24,534 nt of DNA. Origin: Nitrospirae bacterium CG2_30_53_67. GTDB lineage: Bacteria; CG2-30-53-67. A program made the position numbers and the translations under genes. Each line of letters begins with the position of its first letter. Within the stretch, counting starts at the first letter, position 1. Shown here piece after piece: positions 1 through 6,737 of this stretch. The notes beneath the pieces were generated by a model. The model did no database searches, was not told the origin of the DNA, and saw only the letters and a list, made by a program, of their open reading frames with translations. The stretch is taken from contig MNYV01000090.1 of the NCBI GenBank assembly GCA_001873285.1, positions 1 through 24,534 on the forward strand, in the 5' to 3' direction.

Positions 1-50
1 ATTCCCGGCGCGGGCCCGCCGCCTACGACAATGGCTAATGTCTCACTCAT
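1..50 (-). CDS. 6-phosphofructokinase family protein, N-terminal fragment cut by the window edge
   Basis: Reading leftward from the ATG at 50-48 gives MSETLAIVVGGGPAPG before the window ends. The GGGPAPG stretch is the N-terminal nucleotide/phosphate-binding loop of the phosphofructokinase superfamily, in the form typical of the pyrophosphate-dependent or mixed-specificity branch (classical bacterial PfkA usually has a GGDxPG loop). These enzymes phosphorylate fructose 6-phosphate to fructose 1,6-bisphosphate in glycolysis. A GGGAG ribosome-binding site lies 7 bases upstream of the ATG. The gene starts 21 bases after the ssb stop and so is probably co-transcribed with it. Only 16 codons are visible, so phosphoryl donor and length cannot be judged. 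The family call rests on this one motif plus a correct start context. Confidence 0.72.
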   Translation of the reverse strand, partial: MSETLAIVVGGGPAPG

Positions 51-71
51 GTTTTTTCTCCCATTGAGTGG

Positions 72-500
72 CTAAAAAGGGATGTCATCCTCAATCGTGG
101 AGGCGGAGCTTGGCGCCTCATTTTCAGTTGCTGTATGGTCGGAACCAGGGGCGGAAGCGGAACCGGAACCGGGACCTCCCAGCATGATCATGTTCTCCGC
201 CCGGACTTCAGTGGTATACCGCTTGTTCCCGTCTTTATCTTCCCAGGACCTAGTGGTCAGCCTTCCTTCGATGTACACCTGTTTTCCCTTGGTCAGATAT
301 TCCCCGCAGATCTCGCCCAGTTTACCCCAGGCCACGATGTTATGCCATTCTGTCCGCTCGTTCTTCTGTCCGTCCTTACCGGTCCAAGACTCGTTTGTTG
401 CCATGGAGAAGTTAGCCACAGCCGACCCGTTCGTCGTATATCTCACCTCCGGGTTTTTCCCTAGTCTGCCGATAAGCTGTACCCTGTTTAAACTTTTCAT
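72..500 (-). CDS. ssb: Single-stranded DNA-binding protein
   Basis: SSB coats single-stranded DNA as a tetramer during replication, repair and recombination, and recruits partners through its acidic tail. The 142-residue protein begins MKSLNRVQLIGRLGKNPEVR and has the single OB fold in residues 1-105, with the expected NESW and EWHNIVAWGKL segments. A flexible Gly/Ser/Ala/Thr-rich linker follows (about 108-134), and the protein ends in the classic DDIPF tip that binds partner proteins. Length and architecture are normal for a bacterial SSB. A GAGGGGG ribosome-binding site precedes the ATG. The neighbours are a phosphofructokinase start downstream and, upstream, a 388-base repeat-rich gap. The gene is not next to rpsF/rpsR, its common bacterial position, so this may be a second or relocated copy. 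Confidence 0.96.
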   Translation of the reverse strand: MKSLNRVQLIGRLGKNPEVRYTTNGSAVANFSMATNESWTGKDGQKNERTEWHNIVAWGKLGEICGEYLTKGKQVYIEGRLTTRSWEDKDGNKRYTTEVRAENMIMLGGPGSGSASAPGSDHTATENEAPSSASTIEDDIPF

Positions 501-518
501 GAAGACGCCCCCTCGATT

Positions 519-633
519 CCCCGATCAAAGTCGAGGACAAGTTTATAACATCAAATCCGAACGGATGAAAGGTATAGGCCTGTCCTCCGACCCTCCGATC
601 AAGTCGGAAGGCAAGCTTGATCGGGGGACCGGA
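519..633. repeat. REP-like palindromic sequence upstream of ssb (copy A of a dispersed element)
   Basis: The gap between ssb and the next gene (501-888, 388 bases) contains no gene. Its ssb-proximal half is made of short palindromes. The blocks 577-590 and 619-633 are, read on the minus strand, TCGGAGGACAGGCC and TCCGGTCCCCCGATC, and both recur exactly at 13953-13984 on the plus strand. Between them lies an extra inverted pair, CCGATCAAG (595-603) and CTTGATCGG (615-623). A degenerate relative of the same core is seen at 519-539, next to the ssb ribosome-binding site. This looks like a REP/BIME-type intergenic element. It sits where the ssb promoter should be, and I could not assign a convincing promoter. 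Confidence 0.6.
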
Positions 634-710
634 AATCCGATTATTTTATAGCAGAAATCCTAAAAGAAAAGCAAGGGGATTTTTAGGTTCAGGATGGCCA
701 GTTAGTAGCC

Positions 711-883
711 CCTATTCGTAAATACGGTGGCATTTGAGTGCCGTAGGGCGGCCTTCTCTCCGTTCCGCTCCTTGCAGCGTACCAGAGGGGTACACCTCAG
801 TCGCGCGCGGGGATGAGACCGCCCTACGACCCTCTACCGGTAAACCGAGTACAAGTCGGTACGTCACCATATTTACGAACAGG
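711..883. repeat. Long imperfect inverted repeat (173 bp), MITE-like or terminator-like
   Basis: The ends 711-731 and 863-883 are inverted repeats matching at 18 of 21 positions (CCTATTCGTAAATACGGTG on the left end). A second nested arm pairs CGTAGGGCGG near 742-751 with CCGCCCTACG at 819-828. Smaller hairpins lie inside: GTACC-AGAGG-GGTAC at 779-793 and ACCGA...TCGGT at 844-860. The element contains no ORF and starts 5 bases beyond the stop codon of the 615-residue gene. It may fold in RNA as a transcription terminator or be a non-autonomous mobile remnant. No target-site duplication is obvious. The remaining bases 634-710 show nothing recognisable. Confidence 0.6.
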
Positions 884-888
884 ACCGC

Positions 889-2736
889 TTAGTTGGAGCC
901 GTTTTGCAGGGCAACGAGGGCCTTTTCGTCCATTTTGTTCTGCTCGTAATATTCCCTTTCCAGTTCCTCGAGGGTAAAACGGTCCAGGCCGCTGTTTTCG
1001 AAGAAGTCCTGCCGGAGCATGTTGTTCTGTTCGGCAATGATCTGCGGCAGAAGTTTTTCTTTATAATAGATCTCCTTGTTGAGGTTCAGTATGGCCTGGT
1101 TGAGGAGATGATCCAGAAGGTTCTTGTTGATATCCAGATAGACCGAGATCTCGGTGAAAAGTTGTCTCCGTATGGCTTCTCGCTGCTGTCTTCCGTGGAT
1201 CTTGGTATAGACGTCAAGAACCCTTTCTTTAATACGATCATAGATTGTGAAATAGAGTTTTTGCTGGTCTTGAATTTCTGAAATGGTTTCAACAACGTCG
1301 GCGAGGGTTTTGTCCCCGTTCTCGATGCCCTGGATTCCCGCAGAGAGGGCAAGGATCTTCTTCCTGCCGTAATGAGAGAGATATTTGTTCTGTAAGACGG
1401 TTAGGATAAAGAGTTCATAAAAGAGATTAGGATAGGTCTCGTCAAAAACCTTTTTATGCCCTAAAAGGCTTCTGAGTTTGTCCGGGGTGAGTTCGATCTC
1501 TTCGTTGAAGGCGAGTTGGTTGATGATCATGTAGGTGGCGTCATATCGGTCGAAATGCGTCACGATGTATCCGAAGTTTTCCAAAGGCCAGTCATTCCCC
1601 TGCTTTTCTGAGAGCTCGTCGCAGATTCGCACGGTATCCATCAGGATGCCGTCGAAGGTCGGGTCCTGAAACACCGTGGCCTTGTTTTTTGCCCAGAGAA
1701 GTTTGACCATGTCATCTTTTGTGATCAGTTTGTCGAGGTTATCCTCCTTGATGAAAAGCCCCTCCAAGATCTCTCTGGTTTCCTGGATGTACTCAGGTTC
1801 ATCCACCTCCATCAGTTTTTTGTTCTTTAAAAGCTGATCATCCAGGATATTGGGAAGGACGATAGGAATGTTGTTCCGTACGCAGAGGGTTCTCAGCCGG
1901 ATCAGCCGGGCCTGCTGCGAGTGGCTGATTTCCTGACGGGCCTCTCCTTCGATCAGGACATCCTTGCATTCATCAATAATCCGCTTGTTTTCAGGGTGTT
2001 TGTAAATGACATCGATTTTCATCCGTTCCTGATCGTACTGATTGATCCGATAATGTGAGGCCAAGGCATGGATCCTATCCGCATCCTTTTCGGAAATGGA
2101 TTTGTTCTTGTAGTAGATCTCTTTATACAGGTTATAGAACGCCTCATGGTGTTTGTTGACGATCCGGATCAGAAAGAAAAGATACCGGGGACGGTTCATT
2201 TCCGTGAGGATTTCGGAAACGAGTCCCAGGTCATCGCCCCGGCCTACATAGGTTGAGCGTTTGAGGCGTTTCCCTATGCTGCGCAGGATATATTCCTGCT
2301 GCCGGCGGAATTCTTTTATTTCTTCGAAATAGACGAAGAAAAAATAATTTGCAAGGGTGTTGCCTTCGAAGAAGATCTTTCCATAGTCGTCAAACCAGTG
2401 GCTTCGAGAGATAAATTCAATTCCTTTGCCTTCATCCGAGGCTACGGCGCCGCACATAATCAGCCTGTTTAAAACCTCTTTCCGCATCAGGTCTTCAATG
2501 GGCTGCTCCCCTCCGAACATGTACTCACAGAAACTTCCGCCGTTTCCCTTGTGCAGAATTCCATCGCGCGTGAGAATCAGTTCGTTGCCGAGAGAGAAGA
2601 ATCGGGTGAAAGGCCCCGACTTTGGATCTTTCCCCTCTTCGAAGAAATAGCGATGGCTGATATCGTGACCAGCGATGGTCGTGAAGTATTCGATCTGATC
2701 GGATATGGCGCCGTGTAAACGGATGTCTTGAATCAT
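889..2736 (-). CDS. Unrecognised 615-residue soluble protein
   Basis: I cannot assign a function. The protein is 615 residues, highly charged (Lys/Glu/Asp/Arg-rich with many Tyr and Ile), has no signal peptide and no membrane segment, and looks mostly alpha-helical, so a cytoplasmic location is likely. The N-terminal about 100 residues are more mixed and may form a separate small domain (GNGGSFCEYMFGG near 64-76). No nucleotide-binding loop, metal-binding cluster or HTH stands out. It may belong to an uncharacterised family of about 600 residues in Deltaproteobacteria/Nitrospirota (TIGR04442 is a possible match from memory, not verified). The ATG has no clear Shine-Dalgarno, but a good sigma-70-like promoter lies at 2785-2813. 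Upstream is a CNNM-type membrane protein gene, 119 bases away. Codon use resembles that of its neighbours, and the uninterrupted length supports a real gene. Confidence 0.8.
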   Translation of the reverse strand: MIQDIRLHGAISDQIEYFTTIAGHDISHRYFFEEGKDPKSGPFTRFFSLGNELILTRDGILHKGNGGSFCEYMFGGEQPIEDLMRKEVLNRLIMCGAVASDEGKGIEFISRSHWFDDYGKIFFEGNTLANYFFFVYFEEIKEFRRQQEYILRSIGKRLKRSTYVGRGDDLGLVSEILTEMNRPRYLFFLIRIVNKHHEAFYNLYKEIYYKNKSISEKDADRIHALASHYRINQYDQERMKIDVIYKHPENKRIIDECKDVLIEGEARQEISHSQQARLIRLRTLCVRNNIPIVLPNILDDQLLKNKKLMEVDEPEYIQETREILEGLFIKEDNLDKLITKDDMVKLLWAKNKATVFQDPTFDGILMDTVRICDELSEKQGNDWPLENFGYIVTHFDRYDATYMIINQLAFNEEIELTPDKLRSLLGHKKVFDETYPNLFYELFILTVLQNKYLSHYGRKKILALSAGIQGIENGDKTLADVVETISEIQDQQKLYFTIYDRIKERVLDVYTKIHGRQQREAIRRQLFTEISVYLDINKNLLDHLLNQAILNLNKEIYYKEKLLPQIIAEQNNMLRQDFFENSGLDRFTLEELEREYYEQNKMDEKALVALQNGSN

Positions 2737-2784
2737 GTGTGTGAAGAAATTTACCCGAATTTACAATAAGTTCCGTATGATTTC

Positions 2785-2813
2785 ATTTTATACAATCCGG
2801 CGCTTTCTGTAAA
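2785..2813 (-). promoter_or_regulatory. Candidate sigma-70-type promoter for the 615-residue gene
   Basis: On the minus strand TTTACA (2813-2808) and TAAAAT (2790-2785) are separated by exactly 17 bases, matching the -35/-10 consensus at five of six positions each. It lies about 50 bases upstream of the ATG at 2736, in the 119-base gap after the CNNM gene. This suggests the 615-residue gene can be transcribed independently of the genes before it. Sequence match only. Confidence 0.45.
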
Positions 2814-2855
2814 GGGGGAAATTGAAAATCTTAAAACAGGGTGTAACTAGGTTGA

Positions 2856-4127
2856 TTAAACGGTCTCGCCCAGTATGGGTTTTATCTTCACCTTGAGAAT
2901 GCGGTGCCTTTCCAGTTTATGCGCTGAGATCAAGTATTGTTTGAAGGAGATCGCCTCGGCCTCCTTGGGGATCTTGCCGAAGATATCCAGAAGAAATCCG
3001 GCAATCGTTTCATATTCTCCTTTAGGGAACTTGATCCCGCTCTCTTCATAGACCTCGTCGAGTGTCAGCCGTCCGTCCAGGATCATGACGCCGCCGGGGA
3101 AACGTTCTACTTTTTTGGTTTCTTGATCGTATTCATCACGAATTTCTCCGGTAATCTCCTCGAGAAGATCCTGCATCGTGACCAGTCCGGCCACGCCCCC
3201 GTATTCATCGGCCACGATACTGATCTGCCGTTTTTCCTTTCGGAATTCATCAAGGAGATGATCCACCCGCTTTGTCTCCGGTACAAAAGAGGGTTTGCGA
3301 AGGACCTTCTGAGGTTCAAATCCCCCGGGATCAGACCAGTAAGGGATCAGGTCCCGGACAAAAAGAAAACCGACGATATTGTCGATATGATTCCGGTAAA
3401 CGGGATATCTGGAATGGCCGGATTCTATAATGGTTTTCAGGATCGTTTCGTTTGAGTCGCGAAGGTCGATGGCGGCAATGTCCGTTCTGGGCGCCATCAC
3501 CTCCTTGACAATGGTCTTGCTGATTTCAAAGATTCCGTGAAGCATCTCCCCTTTTTCTTTCTGAAGGACCCCTTCTTCTTCTCCATGGGTGATGATGGAT
3601 CGGATTTCTTCCATGGAGATCCGGACGTTCATGGGTTTTACCCGTAAGACCCCCTTCAGAATGAAGCTTGAGATCAACGTGGTCACGCTCACCAGGGGGG
3701 CGAGGATCACGGTCAGCCATTGGATCGGGCGTGCGGCCAGAAAAGAAACCTCCTCGGCATGGTGGGCGGAAAAGGTTTTGGGTGTGATCTCGGATACAAT
3801 CAAAAGGAAAAAGGTAATGATGAGCGTAGCGGCCAGCATAGCGGTCTCCTTGCCGAAAGAGGGTTCGAGCATCTGAGCGGCCAGGGCCCCGGCCAGAACC
3901 GAAGCGGCTGCATTGGCCAGGTTGTTCCCCACCAGGATGGTTCCCAGAAGCCGGTCGGTCTTTTTCAAAAGCTGCTCGACCAAGATGGCACGCTTGTCCC
4001 CCTCTTGTACAAGATGTCTCAGGCGGGTTTTTCGGAAGGAAGTCAGGGCCGTCTCCGAACCCGAGAAAAAGGCGGAAAGGGCAAGGAGGATCAGGATCAA
4101 GCATAGAAAAAGCCGACTTTCATTCAA
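2856..4127 (-). CDS. CNNM/CorC-HlyC family membrane protein with CBS domains
   Basis: This is a 423-residue member of the hemolysin-C-like / CNNM (CorB-type) family of inner membrane proteins, linked to Mg2+/Co2+ transport or resistance. The DUF21 membrane domain spans about residues 1-165, with hydrophobic segments near 5-25, 65-85, 95-112 and 135-160 and the motifs FFSGSETALTS (20-30) and SEITPKTFS (112-120). A CBS pair follows at about 210-325 (VMAPRTDIAAI; VADEYGGVAGLVTMQDLLEE), then the CorC_HlyC transporter-associated domain to the C-terminus. The start is a TTG at 4127, chosen because AGGAGG lies 9 bases upstream and no in-frame ATG precedes the first membrane helix. It begins 24 bases after the beta-barrel gene stop, suggesting one transcript. 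The true substrate cannot be inferred. Confidence 0.93.
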   Translation of the reverse strand: MNESRLFLCLILILLALSAFFSGSETALTSFRKTRLRHLVQEGDKRAILVEQLLKKTDRLLGTILVGNNLANAAASVLAGALAAQMLEPSFGKETAMLAATLIITFFLLIVSEITPKTFSAHHAEEVSFLAARPIQWLTVILAPLVSVTTLISSFILKGVLRVKPMNVRISMEEIRSIITHGEEEGVLQKEKGEMLHGIFEISKTIVKEVMAPRTDIAAIDLRDSNETILKTIIESGHSRYPVYRNHIDNIVGFLFVRDLIPYWSDPGGFEPQKVLRKPSFVPETKRVDHLLDEFRKEKRQISIVADEYGGVAGLVTMQDLLEEITGEIRDEYDQETKKVERFPGGVMILDGRLTLDEVYEESGIKFPKGEYETIAGFLLDIFGKIPKEAEAISFKQYLISAHKLERHRILKVKIKPILGETV

Positions 4128-4151
4128 AATGAAACGCCTCCTGTTCCCGCT

Positions 4152-5564
4152 TTATCTTTTCAAAGGCCATTGATACGTGAAGATCAGAGCAACCAGGTCC
4201 CGTTCGATCCGCGGGCCGGCCACAGCGCCCTGGAGGTCTCTTTTCTGTATGGTATGATTCCATGAAAGAGATCCTGAGAGGTCACGGGTAATGGAATAGC
4301 TGGTCCCGACGCCGACGCGGAGGGTATCATATTTGTCCTGTAAAAAGTCCGATTCATTCTTGTTCTGGTCGTAACGGCCGTTCAAAAAGGCGCTCAGCCG
4401 GTCCGAGAGGCGGTGGTTATAATTGGCGCTGTAAGACCGGCGGATCGATGTCCCGCCATAAGCGGATCGTTGATAGGTATCCTGGTCAAATGATAGAGAG
4501 AGGGATGAAGACTCAAAGGTTTTGTTGATGGTGAGATTGTAGATTAACCCGGAACTTTTCTGTGAATCGTCGCTGATAGGTTCTATAGTTACACCAGGGA
4601 AGACAATCGGCATTCCAGTATGTGCGATGGCGTATATATATGATGAGGCTATAGCAGCTTGGACAAGACTTCCTTCTGGCAGAGAATGGGGGACTTCAAT
4701 GCCTCCGCCTGGAACAAGAGCGAGAATTTTTGTGACATCTTCGGTCCTTCTTGTGCCGATGTATAGACTGGTATTCAAGGTGGATGAAAATTGGTGTGAC
4801 CATCCGATATAGGCGGATTTGTTTATGGACCGGTCAAATTCCGAGTTGAAAAGAAGCTCATAAAAATCTGGACCGATCGGTCTATACACAGCGCTCTGCC
4901 TCAGTTCCAGATCGCTCCTTTCATAATTCGTGTTATTTGCGGAAATCGAAGTGAAGACGGTATTCTGGGCATCCAGACTGTAGTTGTAGGAGATCGTCCC
5001 TCCGTTACCGGATGAGTCATAGTAAGCCGGCAGGGAGTAACGGAACAAGGAATGGGTCGCGCTCAGGCTGATGAAGGCCTTGGGAGATACCGAATAGCTC
5101 ATGGATCCGGTCACGGAATTGGATTTGTTTCTGACCTGTTCCACGATAATGTCCGATTCGGTCTCGCTGGCCCCGGCCCTCAGGAACCTGTCCGAATCCT
5201 TCATACTGGCGAAATTGTCCGACAAGGAGAGGCTGAGACGCTGCGAGAGTTTGTGCGAGGCGTTCAGCGTGACGTAATGGTTTCCATAATTTGCTCCCGG
5301 GAAAGAAGAGTATTGAAATCGGCTGGTCCGGTAGTTGAGGCCTATATCCGTGTCCGGTGATACGGCATGAAACGGGAAGGCGATGTCTGCCTGATAGTTA
5401 AAATCACTCTCTTTATTGGATGCGCTCCAATAAATGTTGGAATCATATTCCAAGCCCATCGACACTTTGGGGATGAAGGTGTAGTTCCATTCGGCGTTGA
5501 CCTGAGCGATGATGGTTGTTTGGATGACTAAAAAAATAAATAACCAGAAGATTCCTTTTTTCAT
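4152..5564 (-). CDS. Outer membrane beta-barrel protein
   Basis: The 470-residue protein begins with a signal peptide (MKK, then a hydrophobic stretch to about residue 20; likely cleavage after VNA at 22-24). The mature part alternates short polar and hydrophobic stretches rich in Ser, Tyr, Asn and Thr (for example VSMGLEYDSNIYW, SLSLSDNFAS, SLSFDQDTYQRS, GVGTSYSI), with repeating strand-turn-strand character through to the final FTYQW strand. This is the pattern of a transmembrane beta barrel of the outer membrane. The GLEYDSNIY opening resembles the TIGR03016-like barrels found near PEP-CTERM/exopolysaccharide genes, but no such genes are visible here, so the subfamily is tentative. A strong AAGGAGG ribosome-binding site precedes the ATG. 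It lies 93 bases after the FAD oxidoreductase gene. Likely role: pore or surface-export component; substrate unknown. Confidence 0.85.
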   Translation of the reverse strand: MKKGIFWLFIFLVIQTTIIAQVNAEWNYTFIPKVSMGLEYDSNIYWSASNKESDFNYQADIAFPFHAVSPDTDIGLNYRTSRFQYSSFPGANYGNHYVTLNASHKLSQRLSLSLSDNFASMKDSDRFLRAGASETESDIIVEQVRNKSNSVTGSMSYSVSPKAFISLSATHSLFRYSLPAYYDSSGNGGTISYNYSLDAQNTVFTSISANNTNYERSDLELRQSAVYRPIGPDFYELLFNSEFDRSINKSAYIGWSHQFSSTLNTSLYIGTRRTEDVTKILALVPGGGIEVPHSLPEGSLVQAAIASSYIYAIAHTGMPIVFPGVTIEPISDDSQKSSGLIYNLTINKTFESSSLSLSFDQDTYQRSAYGGTSIRRSYSANYNHRLSDRLSAFLNGRYDQNKNESDFLQDKYDTLRVGVGTSYSITRDLSGSLSWNHTIQKRDLQGAVAGPRIERDLVALIFTYQWPLKR

Positions 5565-5657
5565 ATTGCCTCCTTCTTGTTGATTGAATGGCCGATACAG
5601 AGAACCTCAAAATCTTTATTTTAATTTCTGCCGCGTTCATGATTTTTAAAGAATTTC

Positions 5658-6737
5658 CTATGTTTTTTTTAACCCATGGTTCTTTGCGGATCGTTTCAAC
5701 CATCGTTCTGCAGGAAGATAGGCCGCACGCCTGGACCATGAGGACTGATAGAGCCGGTTCATGAACCGCCAGGGGTCTCCTCTCGTGGTTCCCCAGATTA
5801 CAAAGCGGTGGGCCATGGCGCCGAACCTTTGGAACAGGTATCGATTGGAGAGCGAGGTATAGATCTGTCTTCCAAAGGCCTCTTTCCAGAGGGCGTTATA
5901 GTCTGAACCCTCTATGATGCTTCGGGCGGCGAGATACCCGGAGGTCAGGGCATACCGGATCCCGAAACCAAAAAGAAAATCCTGGAACCCTGCCGCCTCC
6001 CCTGCGTAGAGCCGATGATGATGAACCGCGTTTCGGGTTGGGAAGTAGCTGCCGTAACCGGTAAACCGCCGAGTCTCTTCCATGGAAAATGGGCGGATGT
6101 TCTGAAAGGCCCGGATGCTGTGGTCAAGGTGGTTGAACCCATTCTTGAAGTCTTTGAAGTAGACGCTCGCCAGGGTCGCCTGCCCCTGCCGGGCGAGAAG
6201 ATAGGCATAACCCCAGGGCGCGGCCCGGTTGTCCAGATAAGCCATGATGGTGTCATGGAGATCGGTCTTAAAAAGCACGCCGCTGGCCAGGGTATTGGGT
6301 CTTCCAGGGCCGGTTGCAATGATCTCCCCTTGGTCCGGGTTCATCCGCTGGTTGAACAGGATATGAACCCCGGCATCTTCGGCCTGTTTCTTCAGGGATC
6401 GGTCCAGGCTTCCTTTCAGCGGGCCTCGAAGGGTGAGATAGAAGAGAGGTTTGTCGGATTTTACGGTCCCTCCGAAATTCCCTTGCATGAAGAACTCGCC
6501 CTGCTTATAGGGTTGACAGAGGAAATCAGGGCGGATCGACATCCTCTGAATTGAAGAGAGAAAGTCTTCGCTTATACTCCAGTTTTCAATCCCCTGAAAG
6601 TCTCCGGAGAAGCGCATGCCCACGTCTCGGTTCCTTTCGAATACGGTGACGCCGTAACCGGCATGGGCCAGGTGGATGGCTGCGCACAACCCCGCAGGGC
6701 CGGCCCCGATGATTCGGATCTCTTTTTTTTTATTCAT
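5658..6737 (-). CDS. FAD-dependent oxidoreductase, geranylgeranyl-reductase-like
   Basis: The 359-residue protein starts with a Rossmann FAD-binding fold: IIGAGPAGLCAAIHLA (9-24), followed by an acidic residue at the end of strand 2 (FERN, 33-36). The second FAD motif, YAGEAAGFQDFLFGFGI (244-260), matches the GD/EAAG-x-GI signature of the geranylgeranyl reductase / flavin monooxygenase-like superfamily. Such enzymes reduce isoprenoid double bonds or oxidise small molecules. The substrate cannot be read from the sequence. It is cytoplasmic or membrane-peripheral, with no signal peptide. Its ATG overlaps the nadE stop as ATGA (6734-6737), so the two are almost certainly translationally coupled. 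The C-terminal about 80 residues are Arg/Trp-rich and unlike the core family. Confidence 0.85.
   Translation of the reverse strand: MNKKKEIRIIGAGPAGLCAAIHLAHAGYGVTVFERNRDVGMRFSGDFQGIENWSISEDFLSSIQRMSIRPDFLCQPYKQGEFFMQGNFGGTVKSDKPLFYLTLRGPLKGSLDRSLKKQAEDAGVHILFNQRMNPDQGEIIATGPGRPNTLASGVLFKTDLHDTIMAYLDNRAAPWGYAYLLARQGQATLASVYFKDFKNGFNHLDHSIRAFQNIRPFSMEETRRFTGYGSYFPTRNAVHHHRLYAGEAAGFQDFLFGFGIRYALTSGYLAARSIIEGSDYNALWKEAFGRQIYTSLSNRYLFQRFGAMAHRFVIWGTTRGDPWRFMNRLYQSSWSRRAAYLPAERWLKRSAKNHGLKKT

Noticed and set aside
82-651. A 189-residue plus-strand open frame over ssb
   Set aside because: It is antisense to ssb and runs on through repeat sequence; no ribosome-binding site or family resemblance.
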